From the NCBI GenBank assembly GCA_028023455.1, contig JAQFVV010012394.1, positions 30,966,885 to 31,030,884 of the forward strand: 64,000 bases of DNA. Reading direction: 5' to 3'. Shown in pieces: positions 11,760-22,359 of this stretch (position 1 is its first letter; each line of letters opens with the position of its first letter). The DNA comes from Epiperipatus broadwayi. Taxonomy: Eukaryota; Onychophora; Udeonychophora; Euonychophora; Peripatidae. A program made the translations under genes and the position numbers. The notes under the pieces are model-generated. The model made no database searches. It was given only the letters and a program-made list of their open reading frames with translations, and was not told the DNA's origin.

Positions 11760-14700
11760 TATATTTATTTGGATTGAATATTTGAAATAAATGAACATTA
11801 GAAAATTCCCTCAAAAAAGAGTATGTTATGGTGAATATGAGTTTTGTGGGAAAAGCAAATCACATTTATGTTATAAAGATTAAAGATTATCTCACACAGA
11901 TTTTAAAGAAGTGCAATATTGGTTATTTTAATTGGATAATGGGTAAGAGAATAGCATACATTAGAAAGATGCAATTGCAAATGATGTTGAAGTAATTTAG
12001 AAAAAAAAACTTTTTTGTAGTAATAAAAACGTATACAATATAAACAGGCTATTAGGATAGTATAATCTACATGCTAATACATTTTTATAAAATAAACTTT
12101 ATAAATAGAAAGTTATATAGAAATATTAATACACATATAAAAAGATAAATTTAAGTTACTTAATATATAAAATAGAACATATGAAAACAAAGACAATGCT
12201 TTGTGCTTCAAACAGATGAAGAATGATTCAAATTTGAAGAGAGTAACACTTAAGTGAATATGTAATTTATTTACAATTTATACACTATAAATATAACTGC
12301 ATTAAACCATACGTTTGTTTTGGATATTACTAGCATTATAAATTAATACTGAAATAGTGTGCAACTCAAAAAAATATTAATTGCCAAATTTTGTTTATAG
12401 TATTCCTAGATAATAATTAGAGAACATTTAATTATGTAATAAACTATTTTTTATTATTTTTTTTAAGGGCAGTGTATTTCTTTCTTATCAAAAAAAATAG
12501 AACAGAAAGGAAGCTATCTGATTATAAAAGTATAAATAATTACAGTAGCATTAGTTAAAGAATTTAAAACTTTTTAAGCAATTGCTTGAGATTACTTCTA
12601 TGTATATACTTGTGAAATATAGAAAGGTGTAAGAGTGAGAAGTATGGACAGGTTTAAACGATGTGTAACATATCTTCTGAATAATTACCCATGAGCTAAG
12701 TGGGATTACGATTTAATTTACATCTGTTTATGTGGAAAATGTGATAGAAATTGTAACTAATAATATATTAAATAAAAGTATTCTCTATGATTAAGGAACA
12801 CACATGTTTTGCATGTGATTAAAGAACACACATGTTTTGGATGTGATTAAAGCTTTGGCAATTGGCATAGTTGACCTAAATATCTATTAGGATTCATATT
12901 TTTTTAAATCTCTAAATGTTGATATAACTTGTATTGTTATTGCAAAACTCATCTCCAGTATATTATTTTTTTTTTTATCTTTTTATCTTTTCCTTCTTTT
13001 GAACTTGAAATGAATTATATTCATTTGGAAATATTGGCTGCAAAAATATAAAAACAATTGATAAATCTTTTCATTTATTTTGTTATTTATGTAAAAAAAA
13101 AAACATTTTTATTTTATTATTTGTTTTCTTTGTTCATTCATTTGTAAATGTATTTAGTAAATTAAATTTTTTTTTTTAATTTCAACAATCAATTTTTGAC
13201 ATACATTTCTATAGTAGAAACTGATTATATTGATGTTTACATGAAATTTTATTCTTCAGTAATATTATTTTAAACCCAGCTTTGAAAAACATCAATAAGG
13301 TTTTTAAATGTTTTGAGTTTTACAGATATCTGATATGTTATTTTACTGTGTGTTCTGCATAAAATTAAATTATGATTTCAAATATTAAACAGCTTTTAAA
13401 ATTATGAATCCATTTCAAACTTCTAATTTCATTTCATTTATCCATAAAATGTTTAACTAGATGCTGAAGTCCAACATTGATATTTAATACTAACATGATA
13501 AATATTTTAAAATTTTTATTTTAATATGTCAAGATGATTACAAGTAGAAGCTGCAGCTAATAATTTAGGCTGACGACTTCTCATTTTGTTTATTGGTTTT
13601 CAAAACATTCTATTATAATTTAATCATAAAATGTCATTATCTACTTAACAAAGTCTAAATTTACTTATTATTATATACATATAGATAAATTATGGGATGG
13701 AGATTTTCCTTATAGATCTATATAATTTATTAACTTCTAATGTAATCATAGATCTTCAGTACTTTTAACAAAGTCAAATGATCATGAACCTGGGTGTTTA
13801 TCAATATTTTCTTATCAATCTCCATGTTATGTTGGTATGCTCATGATGTGGCTCTGGTATAACTGATATGCCACTTAAATGGTCTGAATAATCATAGTTG
13901 TGGCTAAATTCTTTAAAATGGATAACAAATATTGCATATTTTAGTTTTTATTTCTATCACTAGATGTCAACAGTTACTAATAAATAAAGATTTTTACTTT
14001 AAAGATCAAATTGCAGAACTCAAATTACACAAAATGGCAGCACTTGTTTGCATTTATTTATTAGACAGAAACAATTTCTTTTTTTAATGTTTTAAGATAG
14101 TTTATAATAATTTGATCAATGTTTTAATAGATATAAAATACATTTCTTTTTATAATTATATAATTCTTTTTAAAATGTATCTGAACAAGAAGCCAATCAA
14201 TTATTTATTTAAAATCAATTTTTCTTTTTGAAAACATGTTTCTTGATGATTCTATTAATTTTTAAATTGCAAATTTTTTTATATAAGTGAATGTTTTGAA
14301 CAAAAATTTAAAAATGCAGGCTTTATCACTTGGAAGATCATGTGAACTTCAAGCACTAGAAAAGCCAAACCTGGAATCAATCTAAGAATCTTACACCCCA
14401 CAGTCTGATGGACTATGAATATTGTGACTTAGCACTCAATTTTATGCTTATATTTAATATGTATTACATTGGCTCAGAAAAGAAGAAAATTGGTAATAAA
14501 TGAATTAATAATTAATAGCACTGTTTTAACAGAAATTTTCACAACAGGTCATCCATTAAAATTATTTAATATCAACTGATACACAAATGGTATTACTTGA
14601 TTATTGCAGCACACTACAAGGTTATGAACAAGAGCAGTTCTATATTCCAGCACCATCTATAGTAGGCTTGTGTAATCAGTGATATCAAAGAATATTTTAA

Positions 14701-15010
14701 TTTAATCCTTCTTACTGGATCAGTTAAAAGGAAAAACCTAAAATCAGTCAATGGAGGGAAATAAATTCCATTTCCACCAAGTAAATATATTGATTACTCA
14801 AACTTACAATATATGATGTTAGAGTAAACAAAATAAACATTATAATTTTAAAAGCAAATACATTTCATATGTAATAAAAATACATTGAAATTCACTTTAA
14901 AAAATACAATATACCAAGATTAAAAATATCAACAAATGTTAGCTGTAGTGATTTTTTTATTCAACATATTTGTAAATTCAGGAAAAATTCTATTTTAAAT
15001 ATATGAATAT
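11760..15010. other. A+T-rich sequence, nothing recognised
   Basis: No convincing frame, RNA or repeat. A short direct repeat around ACACACATGTTTTG occurs at 12798-12842. Confidence 0.5.
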
Positions 15011-15014
15011 TTTG

Positions 15015-15110
15015 TGACTCTGATGAAGGCTACTGGACAGTTGAAACTAAACAAATAAAACAATAAGATATTGCATTGAATAAGTGCATAAAAAGGGGAT
15101 ATAAATGCTT
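15015..15110 (+). repeat. PLE-type tail with hammerhead-like core
   Basis: CTGATGA at 15020-15026, a weak stem II and GAAAC at 15043-15047, then AATAAAA and a TTGCATTGAATAAGTGCAT tail. The order (core, AATAAA-like signal, GTG-containing tail) matches families A and B. A more decayed copy is at 17925-18012. Confidence 0.45.
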
Positions 15111-15114
15111 ATAC

Positions 15115-16110
15115 TTAAAATTCTATTTTATAAATAAAATCTAAATTTATAGTTAATTTACAAAACATTGTTTTTAAATTGGGTTTTGGCCCACCATTTC
15201 TATTTTGAGTGTTTTATGATGACCAGCAGTTTATTCATCAAATTATCTGAAATATTTACAAAATATGTATCTTAGATTTTTTTTCTCAAAATGCCATTTT
15301 TACTACATTAATGATGCAAAATTTATTATACATCATTAAATCACTAGTTTCTTGATGGAATTCATTTATTATTTTTGTATCATAAAAATTAATATATACA
15401 CTCTTCAAATTTTCATTACTTTCGATCATATTCTTATACTCTTTATAAAGAATCATTCCACATTAGAAATACAGTATAATAAATAACATTACTATATAAC
15501 AATAAATTATATGCATTATTATATGCACATCAATATCTACATCTTTTTTAAAATTATAACTATTTTAAAAACTATAATATTATATTTAATTCAAAAATTG
15601 CAAAAAAATTGCAACGTCTGTGTAACGAAAAGGTTTTTATTTTATTCCTTTACATATCATTTATGGTATCGAATCAGCTGGATGCATTTTCTGTAATGTT
15701 CACCAAAATCATGGCTCCTATGTTTAAATGTGTGTTACTCGATTTATACAGTCAGATGATAATGTATGCATTTTATTTAAATTAGTAATTTAAATATTCC
15801 ATTTAGTAGTTAACTGGGCTGATTTCTTTCTTGTTTAAATGAATTATCTTTACATATCATTTTATTTTCATTTCTTAAGTAGTGTGTAACCTATCATAAT
15901 TAAATTAATTATCTTACTATACCAAAAAACCTCTAATTAATATTATTTTTAATTATTGAAAATTTCCACTTAAATATATAATTAATTACCCTATTTATTA
16001 ATACCAATTTTATTCAATCTTTGTCTAGATGGTTAGAACATTACCACAAATTAACAATTCATGACTCTAAAGTTCCAGTCCTGATTTCTAAACTAATATT
16101 GTTACTGGCT
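15115..16110. other. A+T-rich sequence, nothing recognised
   Basis: Only short chance frames, such as a 61-codon frame at 15511-15696 with strongly A+T-driven composition. Confidence 0.5.
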
Positions 16111-16300
16111 AAGCCAGTAGCATCTGGTGGTCGAGAGGTCAGCGATGGCTGCTTTGCAACTAGTCATCCTGGGTTAGCAGGTTCACTTCCCAGCTGATGC
16201 TATGACACATGGGAAAAAAAGAATACCCCTTGAAACCTTATACTACGTTCTCAACTGTGTCCTCTTTACTAATAAATGAATGTATTTTAAAAATTTAAAT
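16111..16300 (+). repeat. tRNA-derived SINE (family S1)
   Basis: An A-box-like TGGTCGAGAGG lies at 16128-16138 and a B-box-like GGTTCACTTCC at 16180-16190, a normal Pol III spacing. The flanks TAGCATC (16118-16124) and GATGCTA (16196-16202) form a perfect seven-pair acceptor-like stem. An inner stem GATGGCT/AGTCATC sits where an anticodon arm would be. A non-tRNA 3' part with AATAAATGAATG follows. The arms are too altered for a working tRNA, so a tRNA-derived SINE is the best call. Confidence 0.65.
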
Positions 16301-16798
16301 AAAGACTGAATTTTTTTCTAAAGATATTAAAAACATAATTCTAAATGATGGAAACAATTTAACTAAAACATAAAAATTTAGTAGTATTTATTTATATAAA
16401 AAACAGCAACACAGTTTTCAATTAAATATTAAAATTAAAAGTCATAGAAAAAAAAAGAATAAAATAAAATCTATAAATAAAGGAATAAGACAAAGATTGA
16501 AGAGAATTGCGGATATTATAAAGTTTAATTATATATTTAATAGAAAATTTAAATAATAAAAACATCTAAAAAAGTTAATTTTAATGAAATAAGTAGATCT
16601 AAATATTATGAAGCATGAAATTAATTGAATATAATACATTTTTAAAGAAAGACATACTTTTTTAGAAAAATAAGACATCAGTATATATATAATTTATTGT
16701 TATATACTGTTATTTACCATACTGTTTTTTCCCCATGAATTAAAATTATGAAAGATTGTTAAAATGTAAGAAAAAATTGAAGCTATATATATATATTA

Positions 16799-17082
16799 TT
16801 TTCTCACTGAATTGATTACGTAAATATAATCAACTCCTTAGATAACTACATATTTTAATCACATATTTATTTTTCATTTAATCGACTTTCTTTCAAAATT
16901 GAACCTTGTCAAGATGTTATTTTAATTCAATATGTCAAGTGATTTACATATTGAATTAACATAACATCTCGACAAAGTTCAATTTTGAATGAAAGTTGAT
17001 TAGCTAAAAATAAATATATGATTAAAATATATAGTTGTCTATGAAGCTGATTATGTTTACATATTCAATTCAGTGAGAAAGT
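16799..17082. mobile_element. fold-back (palindromic) element, about 284 bp
   Basis: Starts with TTTCTCACTGAATTGATTAC and ends with the inverted counterpart ending CAGTGAGAAA. The two arms of about 135 bp match along most of their length around a centre near 16938. No coding capacity. A MITE-like or recombined inverted repeat is likely. Confidence 0.8.
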
Positions 17083-17084
17083 AC

Positions 17085-18465
17085 ATAAGAAAGACAACAT
17101 AATGGTTTAAAAAAATAGCCATTAGTTGATGTATCAATTTTTATGACACAAACATAATACGTTTAATCAAGAAAATAGTAGTTTAACCTATATTTGAATT
17201 TTTTTTCTGAAGTCGATTTTAAATGCATAACGTATACTGATTGTCAAAACAAAAATTCCTTCTGCAACTACCTTCTTATTCTACAAAAACTGACTGGTTG
17301 TGTTACCTGTGTCCAGTAATTTTCTAGACTATATTTTATGTAATTTTTTAAATTAACTTTTTGCTTTTTAAATTCCTTCACATCCACATTTATGAAAATT
17401 ACCTATTACATTAATAATTAATCTATCAGTTTATACTGGATATGTCTCAGGGAAAAGTTCATCTATGTTTCTTGTAATGTCATTGTTGAATCAACAGGAG
17501 TGTATACATGGGTGCTAGCATGTCAGGATCATGAAATACAACATTAGATGTGACAATATATTGTATACTTTCATGGTTCATCATCAATGCTCTTTCTTCC
17601 TATTAAAGAATTTTGCAAACCATTTGAAAACATTTTTGTGATTTATAGCTTTGTTATCAAATACAATTTTACTTATTTCAACTGTTTTAATAGAGATTTT
17701 TCCCAATTTAGAACAAGATAATATCAGTTAATTGTTTCATCAGGGTTTAAGGTGTATGAGTATACAATTGTCACATGATTCATACATAATAACACCATAA
17801 TGGTTTTGTAGTGAATAGGTAATCCACATTATTACATAACACAAACATTAATTTATAAATAGTGTGTCACATAGTCTGAAGAGAACCAGTCACCTTTTCT
17901 CAGAGATATACTATTTGCGTATATTATAGTTTTGATAAAGACTGAAACTGCCACCTAGTAACAAACTGTGGTACAATAAAGTATTGCATTGTGTAATGTG
18001 CATGAAATGTTGTTATTGTTTATATTAAGAATAATCAACTAATATTTAATTCTGCACTAAATGATATATTAACATTTGTGGAAACAAGTGACTTAATTAT
18101 TCTAACCACTTTTTATTATATATATATCCGAAGCAACAAGTCTTATTTGCCCTCTCGTTATTTATTTTTCCCCAACTATATTTAAAATTATTTAATATAT
18201 TATAAATGTCTAGTCTTTTACATATAATAGTTAATAGTTTTTTAGCATACATTTCTTTTAGGCATGCCTTATTTGGAAAAAAAAATCAATTTGAAAAATA
18301 GCTAAAAAGTTTAATTAAAGATTCAAGCATAAATAATTAAGAATCAAAAAAGCATTACTGTCCTAATCCTATAAAAATAGATTTTGGATAAAAATTATAA
18401 TCAGTAGATTCACTAAGAGAAAAATTAATAATAAATGATAAAATGCAATACAATAAAAAACAATC
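17085..18465. other. A+T-rich sequence with one decayed PLE-type tail
   Basis: At 17925-18012 a sequence like TTTTGATAAAGACTGAAACT is followed by ACAATAAAG and TTGCATTG. It resembles a degraded family A/B tail. Nothing else recognised. Confidence 0.4.
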
Positions 18466-18469
18466 AGCT

Positions 18470-18615
18470 GTTCTAATTGCTGTAACAAGCTTTATTGATA
18501 AATGCCAGCAAGAGAAAGCATTTTAAAATATCTATCTAGAAACCACATCCTAGTCTCAGACCAACGGTTTCATGCTTTGACACTCCTCAGTGAGGCGCTA
18601 GGATAGTTTTAGATA
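18470..18615 (-). mobile_element. family G hammerhead-bearing repeat, copy 1
   Basis: About 145 bp shared with two further copies at 18826-19155. It contains CCAGCAAGAGAAAGCATTTT and a conserved hammerhead region. It is non-coding. The minus strand is the ribozyme sense. Confidence 0.7.
18553..18596 (-). ncRNA. hammerhead ribozyme, family G copy 1 (core intact)
   Basis: Read on the minus strand, stem I strand GCCTCA (18591-18596) is followed by core CTGAGGA (18584-18590); N7 is free in the hammerhead consensus. Stem II is GTGT/GCAT around CAAA. GAAA lies at 18568-18571. Stem III is ACC/GGT around GTT, then C17 (18559), giving the favoured GUC site. The second stem I strand TGAGAC (18553-18558) pairs with GCCTCA at five of six positions. 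All invariant core positions are present. The predicted type is type I with a three-pair stem III. Cleavage itself is inferred. Confidence 0.72.
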
Positions 18616-18923
18616 CTAGATCTAAAAATATCAACCCACATCCAGCATTTATCTAAAAGTTATCTATTGAATGGAAAATCTGAAATTTTCAGGCACCTAC
18701 ATGTCTCCAAACCCAGCTATCCAACTCAAATAGCTATATGGAGCTAAGAGATCTTTAGCCAAACCATATATTAATAGCCTTAGCAATATAAAATTACATG
18801 ACCTAATTTTTTTAAGCTTATAAATAAAAAGCAATGAGCTGTGGTAATAGCTCTAACAAGCTTTAGTGACAGATGGCAGCAAGAGAAAGCATTTTAAAAT
18901 CTTTATCTAGAAACCACACTCTA

Positions 18924-18967
18924 GCCTCAGACCAATGGTTTCATGCTTTGGCATTCCTCAATGAGGT
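18924..18967 (-). ncRNA. hammerhead, family G copy 2 (C3 to U)
   Basis: Minus strand: ACCTCA, then TTGAGGA, ATGC/GCAT stem II, GAAA, ACC-ATT-GGT stem III, C17 and TGAGGC. Stem I, stem III and GAAA are intact, but core C3 is now U, which should block cleavage. Confidence 0.6.
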
Positions 18968-19005
18968 GCTAGGAACTCCTCAGTGAGGTGCTAGGCATCT
19001 CTAGC

Positions 19006-19049
19006 GCCTCATTGAGGAGTGCCAAAGCATGAAACCATTGGCCTGAGGC
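19006..19049 (+). ncRNA. hammerhead, family G copy 3 (C3 to U, U16.1 to C)
   Basis: GCCTCA (19006-19011) and TGAGGC (19044-19049) give a perfect six-pair stem I. Stem II GTGC/GCAT is perfect. The core reads TTGAGGA, and the last stem III base before the cleavage position is C rather than U. Confidence 0.6.
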
Positions 19050-19574
19050 TAGGATGTAGTTTCTAGAAAGAGATTTTAAAATGCTTTCTCTTGCTGGCAT
19101 TTATTACTAAATCTCGTTAGAGCAATTAGCACAGCTGATTGTTTTTTTATTTACAAGTTTAAAAAGATTAGGTCATGTGAAATATAACTTTAATTTTTAT
19201 TGACTATTTATGCAATACAATACTTTCTCCAGAAGTAAACACACACTAATTAAATAGGCTAATATAAAAATAAAACTTTTAGAGAACTTTGATTCGGGAC
19301 CATATGCTATAGAAGAGGAAGAATATACAGTCAGGATGGCATCTAGCCTCAAAAATAAATTGGTAGATGTAAGGACGTTTTGCATGTCATATTCATCTTT
19401 ATTATAACTTTGTGTGCAACTTTTTATATCCTATATATATATTTTATTGTTTGAAAATATATTTATACGAATATTTATTTGTTAAATGTTGATTAATAAT
19501 TAAAGTACTAAACATCACATGATCACCATCTCTATAATAGCACATAATTGCATTAGATCCTAAGATCTAGGTGC

Positions 19575-19784
19575 AGTGCTCTCAGATCCAAAAGCTCCTC
19601 ACTGATGATGGTCACAAGCCAGAAACTAGTCTGGGGATAAATTCATCAATACTCCTTCAACACTTTAAGCAAATAACTTTATTTATATATTTTACAGTTT
19701 CGACTGTACTAGCAGTCTTCATCAGAACTACAACATATGTGAAATATAAAATAATAGTCTGGGGATATTGGATGAGTAGGCACT
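19575..19784 (+). ncRNA. hammerhead ribozyme, family C, split by an insertion
   Basis: TCCTCA (19596-19601), CTGATGA (19602-19608), stem II TGG/CCA, GAAA (19622-19625), ACTAGT as a two-pair stem III with a TA loop, C17 at 19631, and TGGGGA (19632-19637) closing six pairs of stem I. Beyond the insertion the copy resumes. TTGGAT and GCACT there pair with ATCCAA and AGTGC (19575-19579) upstream, giving the outer part of stem I. The core is intact. The short stem III suggests weak activity as a monomer. Confidence 0.68.
19640..19754 (-). mobile_element. 115-bp hammerhead-bearing insertion with 13-bp duplication
   Basis: Flanked by perfect copies of TAGTCTGGGGATA at 19627-19639 and 19755-19767. 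Read on the minus strand it has CTGATGA, an ACTG-containing stem II, CGAAACTGTA, then AATAAAG and a GCTTAAAGTGTTGAAGG tail. This is the 3' end of the family A/B (PLE-like) repeats. A 5'-truncated retrotransposed copy is the natural reading. Confidence 0.75.
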
Positions 19785-19879
19785 AGATAGGGATTTTATG
19801 CACAAGCCTTTTGGCATCCATTGATTACTCTGTTTGGCACAGGGTGGCACTACTTTATGGAGAGTTTTGCCTTTGTTTA

Positions 19880-20925
19880 CAATAATTAAAGTAGTAAAAT
19901 TAATAGATTAATTACTGAGACTAATAGTACCATAATTTAGATCTATGAGTTATCATATGGAATTAAAATTTCTAAATGAGAACAACTGATTTCAATTTGT
20001 TTAATACATGACCTTTTGAGGCGATACAAAAGAGGTAATTGATTATTACATAATATTAATTTGCACAAAAATGTTCTACAACCAACTAATTTAGAGAGAC
20101 AAAACTTTTTGAAAAGCAATCAACGTAACTTTTAATTGTTTGATATTTTATCAATCTATGTTTCCATGGACGGTTTAAACAGTATTTGGTACGATAATAA
20201 AAAATAATAAAATTAAGTAGATGTTTATAAAATTGTTAACAGGTAGAGACTTTATGGATTACCTTTTATGTTCGTAGATGGATTTAAAACTTTTTTTTTT
20301 AAGTTTTTATCTAACATAAACATATATGCTTAAAATGATTACGTTTTAGATGTAAAATCAAAACATGGTTAATATGTTAAATAATTTTAAACTTAATTGA
20401 GGTAAAAAAGAAATGAAGGAAAATAACGGGGTTAGATATCTAATATAAAAAGAGGGTGTGTGCACTTATAATATTAGTCGTTTTCACGCATTTTAACAGG
20501 GTAGATTAATTATTAATGGGAAAACTAATATTACTTTTTTTAAATAATGTAATACACGTCAGGAAATATATATATGAATTTAAAAAAATACTTGAGCGTA
20601 AATATTACATGCAAAATAATAACTTTTAAAGAAAAAAAACCATTGTGTTTTTTGGAAAGCATACAGCATATTAAAATAGTTTTTGTTTTGTTAAGATAAT
20701 TTGAAAAGTCAAAAAATCAAACACATATTTTATAAGTAAATCGTATAATTTGCTAACTAATCAGCTTAATTGTGCATAAATTGTGTAAGCATGAACATGG
20801 TGAAAGGATAATGTGTTGTAATCTAGTTGTGAATCTGAATTTAATTTCTGCTTGCAAATTAAAATGCTATTCAAGATAACATATCTCAAGCTATTATTAT
20901 TATTATATATATACATATATTAGAA
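19880..20925. other. A+T-rich sequence, nothing recognised
   Basis: No frame above background and no repeat identified. Confidence 0.5.
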
Positions 20926-20929
20926 GGGA

Positions 20930-21080
20930 TATATACATATATTAGAAGGGATTTGAACTCAGGGCTTTCAAGCTCCCAAAACTATACACTTCATCTTATA
21001 CAACTGATTTACATAACCAATCTGTAGGCCAGGTCCGAGTTCAAATCCCTTTTAATTACACTAAGTTTAATATAGATAAC
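20930..21080. repeat. inverted pair of tRNA-like SINE fragments (family S2)
   Basis: Minus-oriented GAGTTCAAATCCC (near 20943-20960) and plus-oriented GAGTTCAAATCCC (near 21035-21052) face away from a common centre. Each continues into sequence shared with 766-860 (GGGAGCTTGAAAG, TAATTACA). The B-box-like motif is good and the A box unclear. Confidence 0.5.
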
Positions 21081-21194
21081 ATGCTTGTATTTAAATACGT
21101 ATATATTAATATAACAAATTTTATAAATTTGAACCCAATTTTTTATTCTGATTATATTTAAATACATTGTGCTACTACATTTTGGCACTGCACA

Positions 21195-21885
21195 CAATTT
21201 TCAAAGATTATATGAAATTTATATCAGTATATTTGTACAAAAGATGGGATGATTGTGTTAGGAGGATTGTTGAGTGTTATAGTGGTAAGGAATGGAATAA
21301 AAGAATAGATTTATTAATAAAAATAGGGAGTTAGAGAGATGGAGAACTAGTATGGAGAGTAAAAAGAGTTTAAATATATATAGAAATAAACTGAATATGA
21401 ATATTAGGTGCAAGTTAATATATGATAATAGTAAGGAAAGTAGTCTATTGTTTAAGGCTTGAACAGGATCTTTAGCAACAAGAAAATATACATGTAAATG
21501 AAAAAATATGGATGATTTAGTCTGTAAATTAAGTAACGAAGGAATAGAAAATATTAGGCATCTCTTAATTGAATGTAAATGCTTGAAAACAGAAAGGGTA
21601 CATATAATGAAGTAATGGAAGAATAAATATGAAAAAAGTGATTATACAGAAAGTGGATTATTAGTTTTCTTGCTGGGTTTGAGAAAAGATAAGGGAGATT
21701 TAGATATAAAGGTCATAGAGTTGACAAAGATTATGTTGTGGAAATGGGATGGAGCAGAGTTTGGGAAAACTTAGATTGGAGAATAGAAAATAAAGTGGCT
21801 AACAGGTTTCTCTGGGCATAATTGCTGAGAGATTCTTGACTTCATTTAAGGAGAAGCTACAGTGCATCACATCACATCACCAGAT
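21195..21885 (+). mobile_element. LINE-A copy 2, 3' fragment
   Basis: A 5'-truncated copy beginning in the region encoding ISVYLYKRWDDCV(R)RIVE. It runs through the zinc knuckle (KLSNEGIENIRHLLIEC, first Cys lost) to a CATCACATCACATCAC tail. Frames are broken by stops. Confidence 0.85.
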
Positions 21886-22044
21886 CACAAAGAGTGTTCA
21901 ACAATCATAGTGATCATTTATTTATGTACAGCCATCACCAAATATATTTTAAGATATAATCTTTCTTGGACTTTATTTGAACCAATAGGATACTAAATTA
22001 ATAAACTAAATTAAAACAAAGATATTCCAGTATGGTTATAAACT

Positions 22045-22355
22045 TTTATTAGAAATACAATTTATCCAAACCACTTTGAACACTTTTTAGAAAAACTCTT
22101 TATTTGTACATATATACATACACTTACATTTTGACTGTCCTTCAGTCTTCTTCGAAACTACAAACTCACTTTTTTTACATAAAAAAAGAGTAAAATGTGA
22201 AATGTAAATAAATAAAAGAAATGTAACAAAGTGAGTTTGTAGCTCTGAAGAAGATTTCAGGACAGTCAAAACACAGGTGTATGTATATATGTACAAATAA
22301 AGAGTTTTGCTAAAAAGTGTTTGAAGTGGTTTGAATAAATTGTATTTATAGGATA
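22045..22355. mobile_element. PLE-B 3' end, short head-to-head palindrome
   Basis: The left arm (minus) and right arm (plus) mirror each other about a centre near 22200. From the outside in, each arm has the tail (AATTTATCCAAACC...CTTTATTTG), then a hammerhead-like block, then GTGAGTTTGTAG. The plus block has CTGAAGA near 22239 (N7 = A, allowed) but AAAA for GAAA. The minus block has lost part of the core. Both ends match the outer ends of the large palindromes at 25-29 and 36-46 kb. Confidence 0.75.
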
Positions 22356-22359
22356 TTAC

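Larger units (their letters stand above)
18826..19155. mobile_element. family G repeat, head-to-head inverted pair
   Basis: Copy 2 (ribozyme sense minus, 18826-18980) and copy 3 (ribozyme sense plus, about 19000-19155) form a long palindrome. A duplicated piece of the core region (CTCCTCAGTGAGGTGCTAGG) lies between them at 18976-18995. Both arms carry a hammerhead with point changes. Confidence 0.75.
19530..19876 (+). mobile_element. family C hammerhead monomer, partial, with a nested insertion
   Basis: Shares its sequence with the array at 49.18-50.47 kb (GCATTAGATCCTAAGATCTAG, the hammerhead, GGGATTTTATGCACAAGCC, TTTGCCT end). It is interrupted by a 115-bp insert at 19640-19754. Confidence 0.75.
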
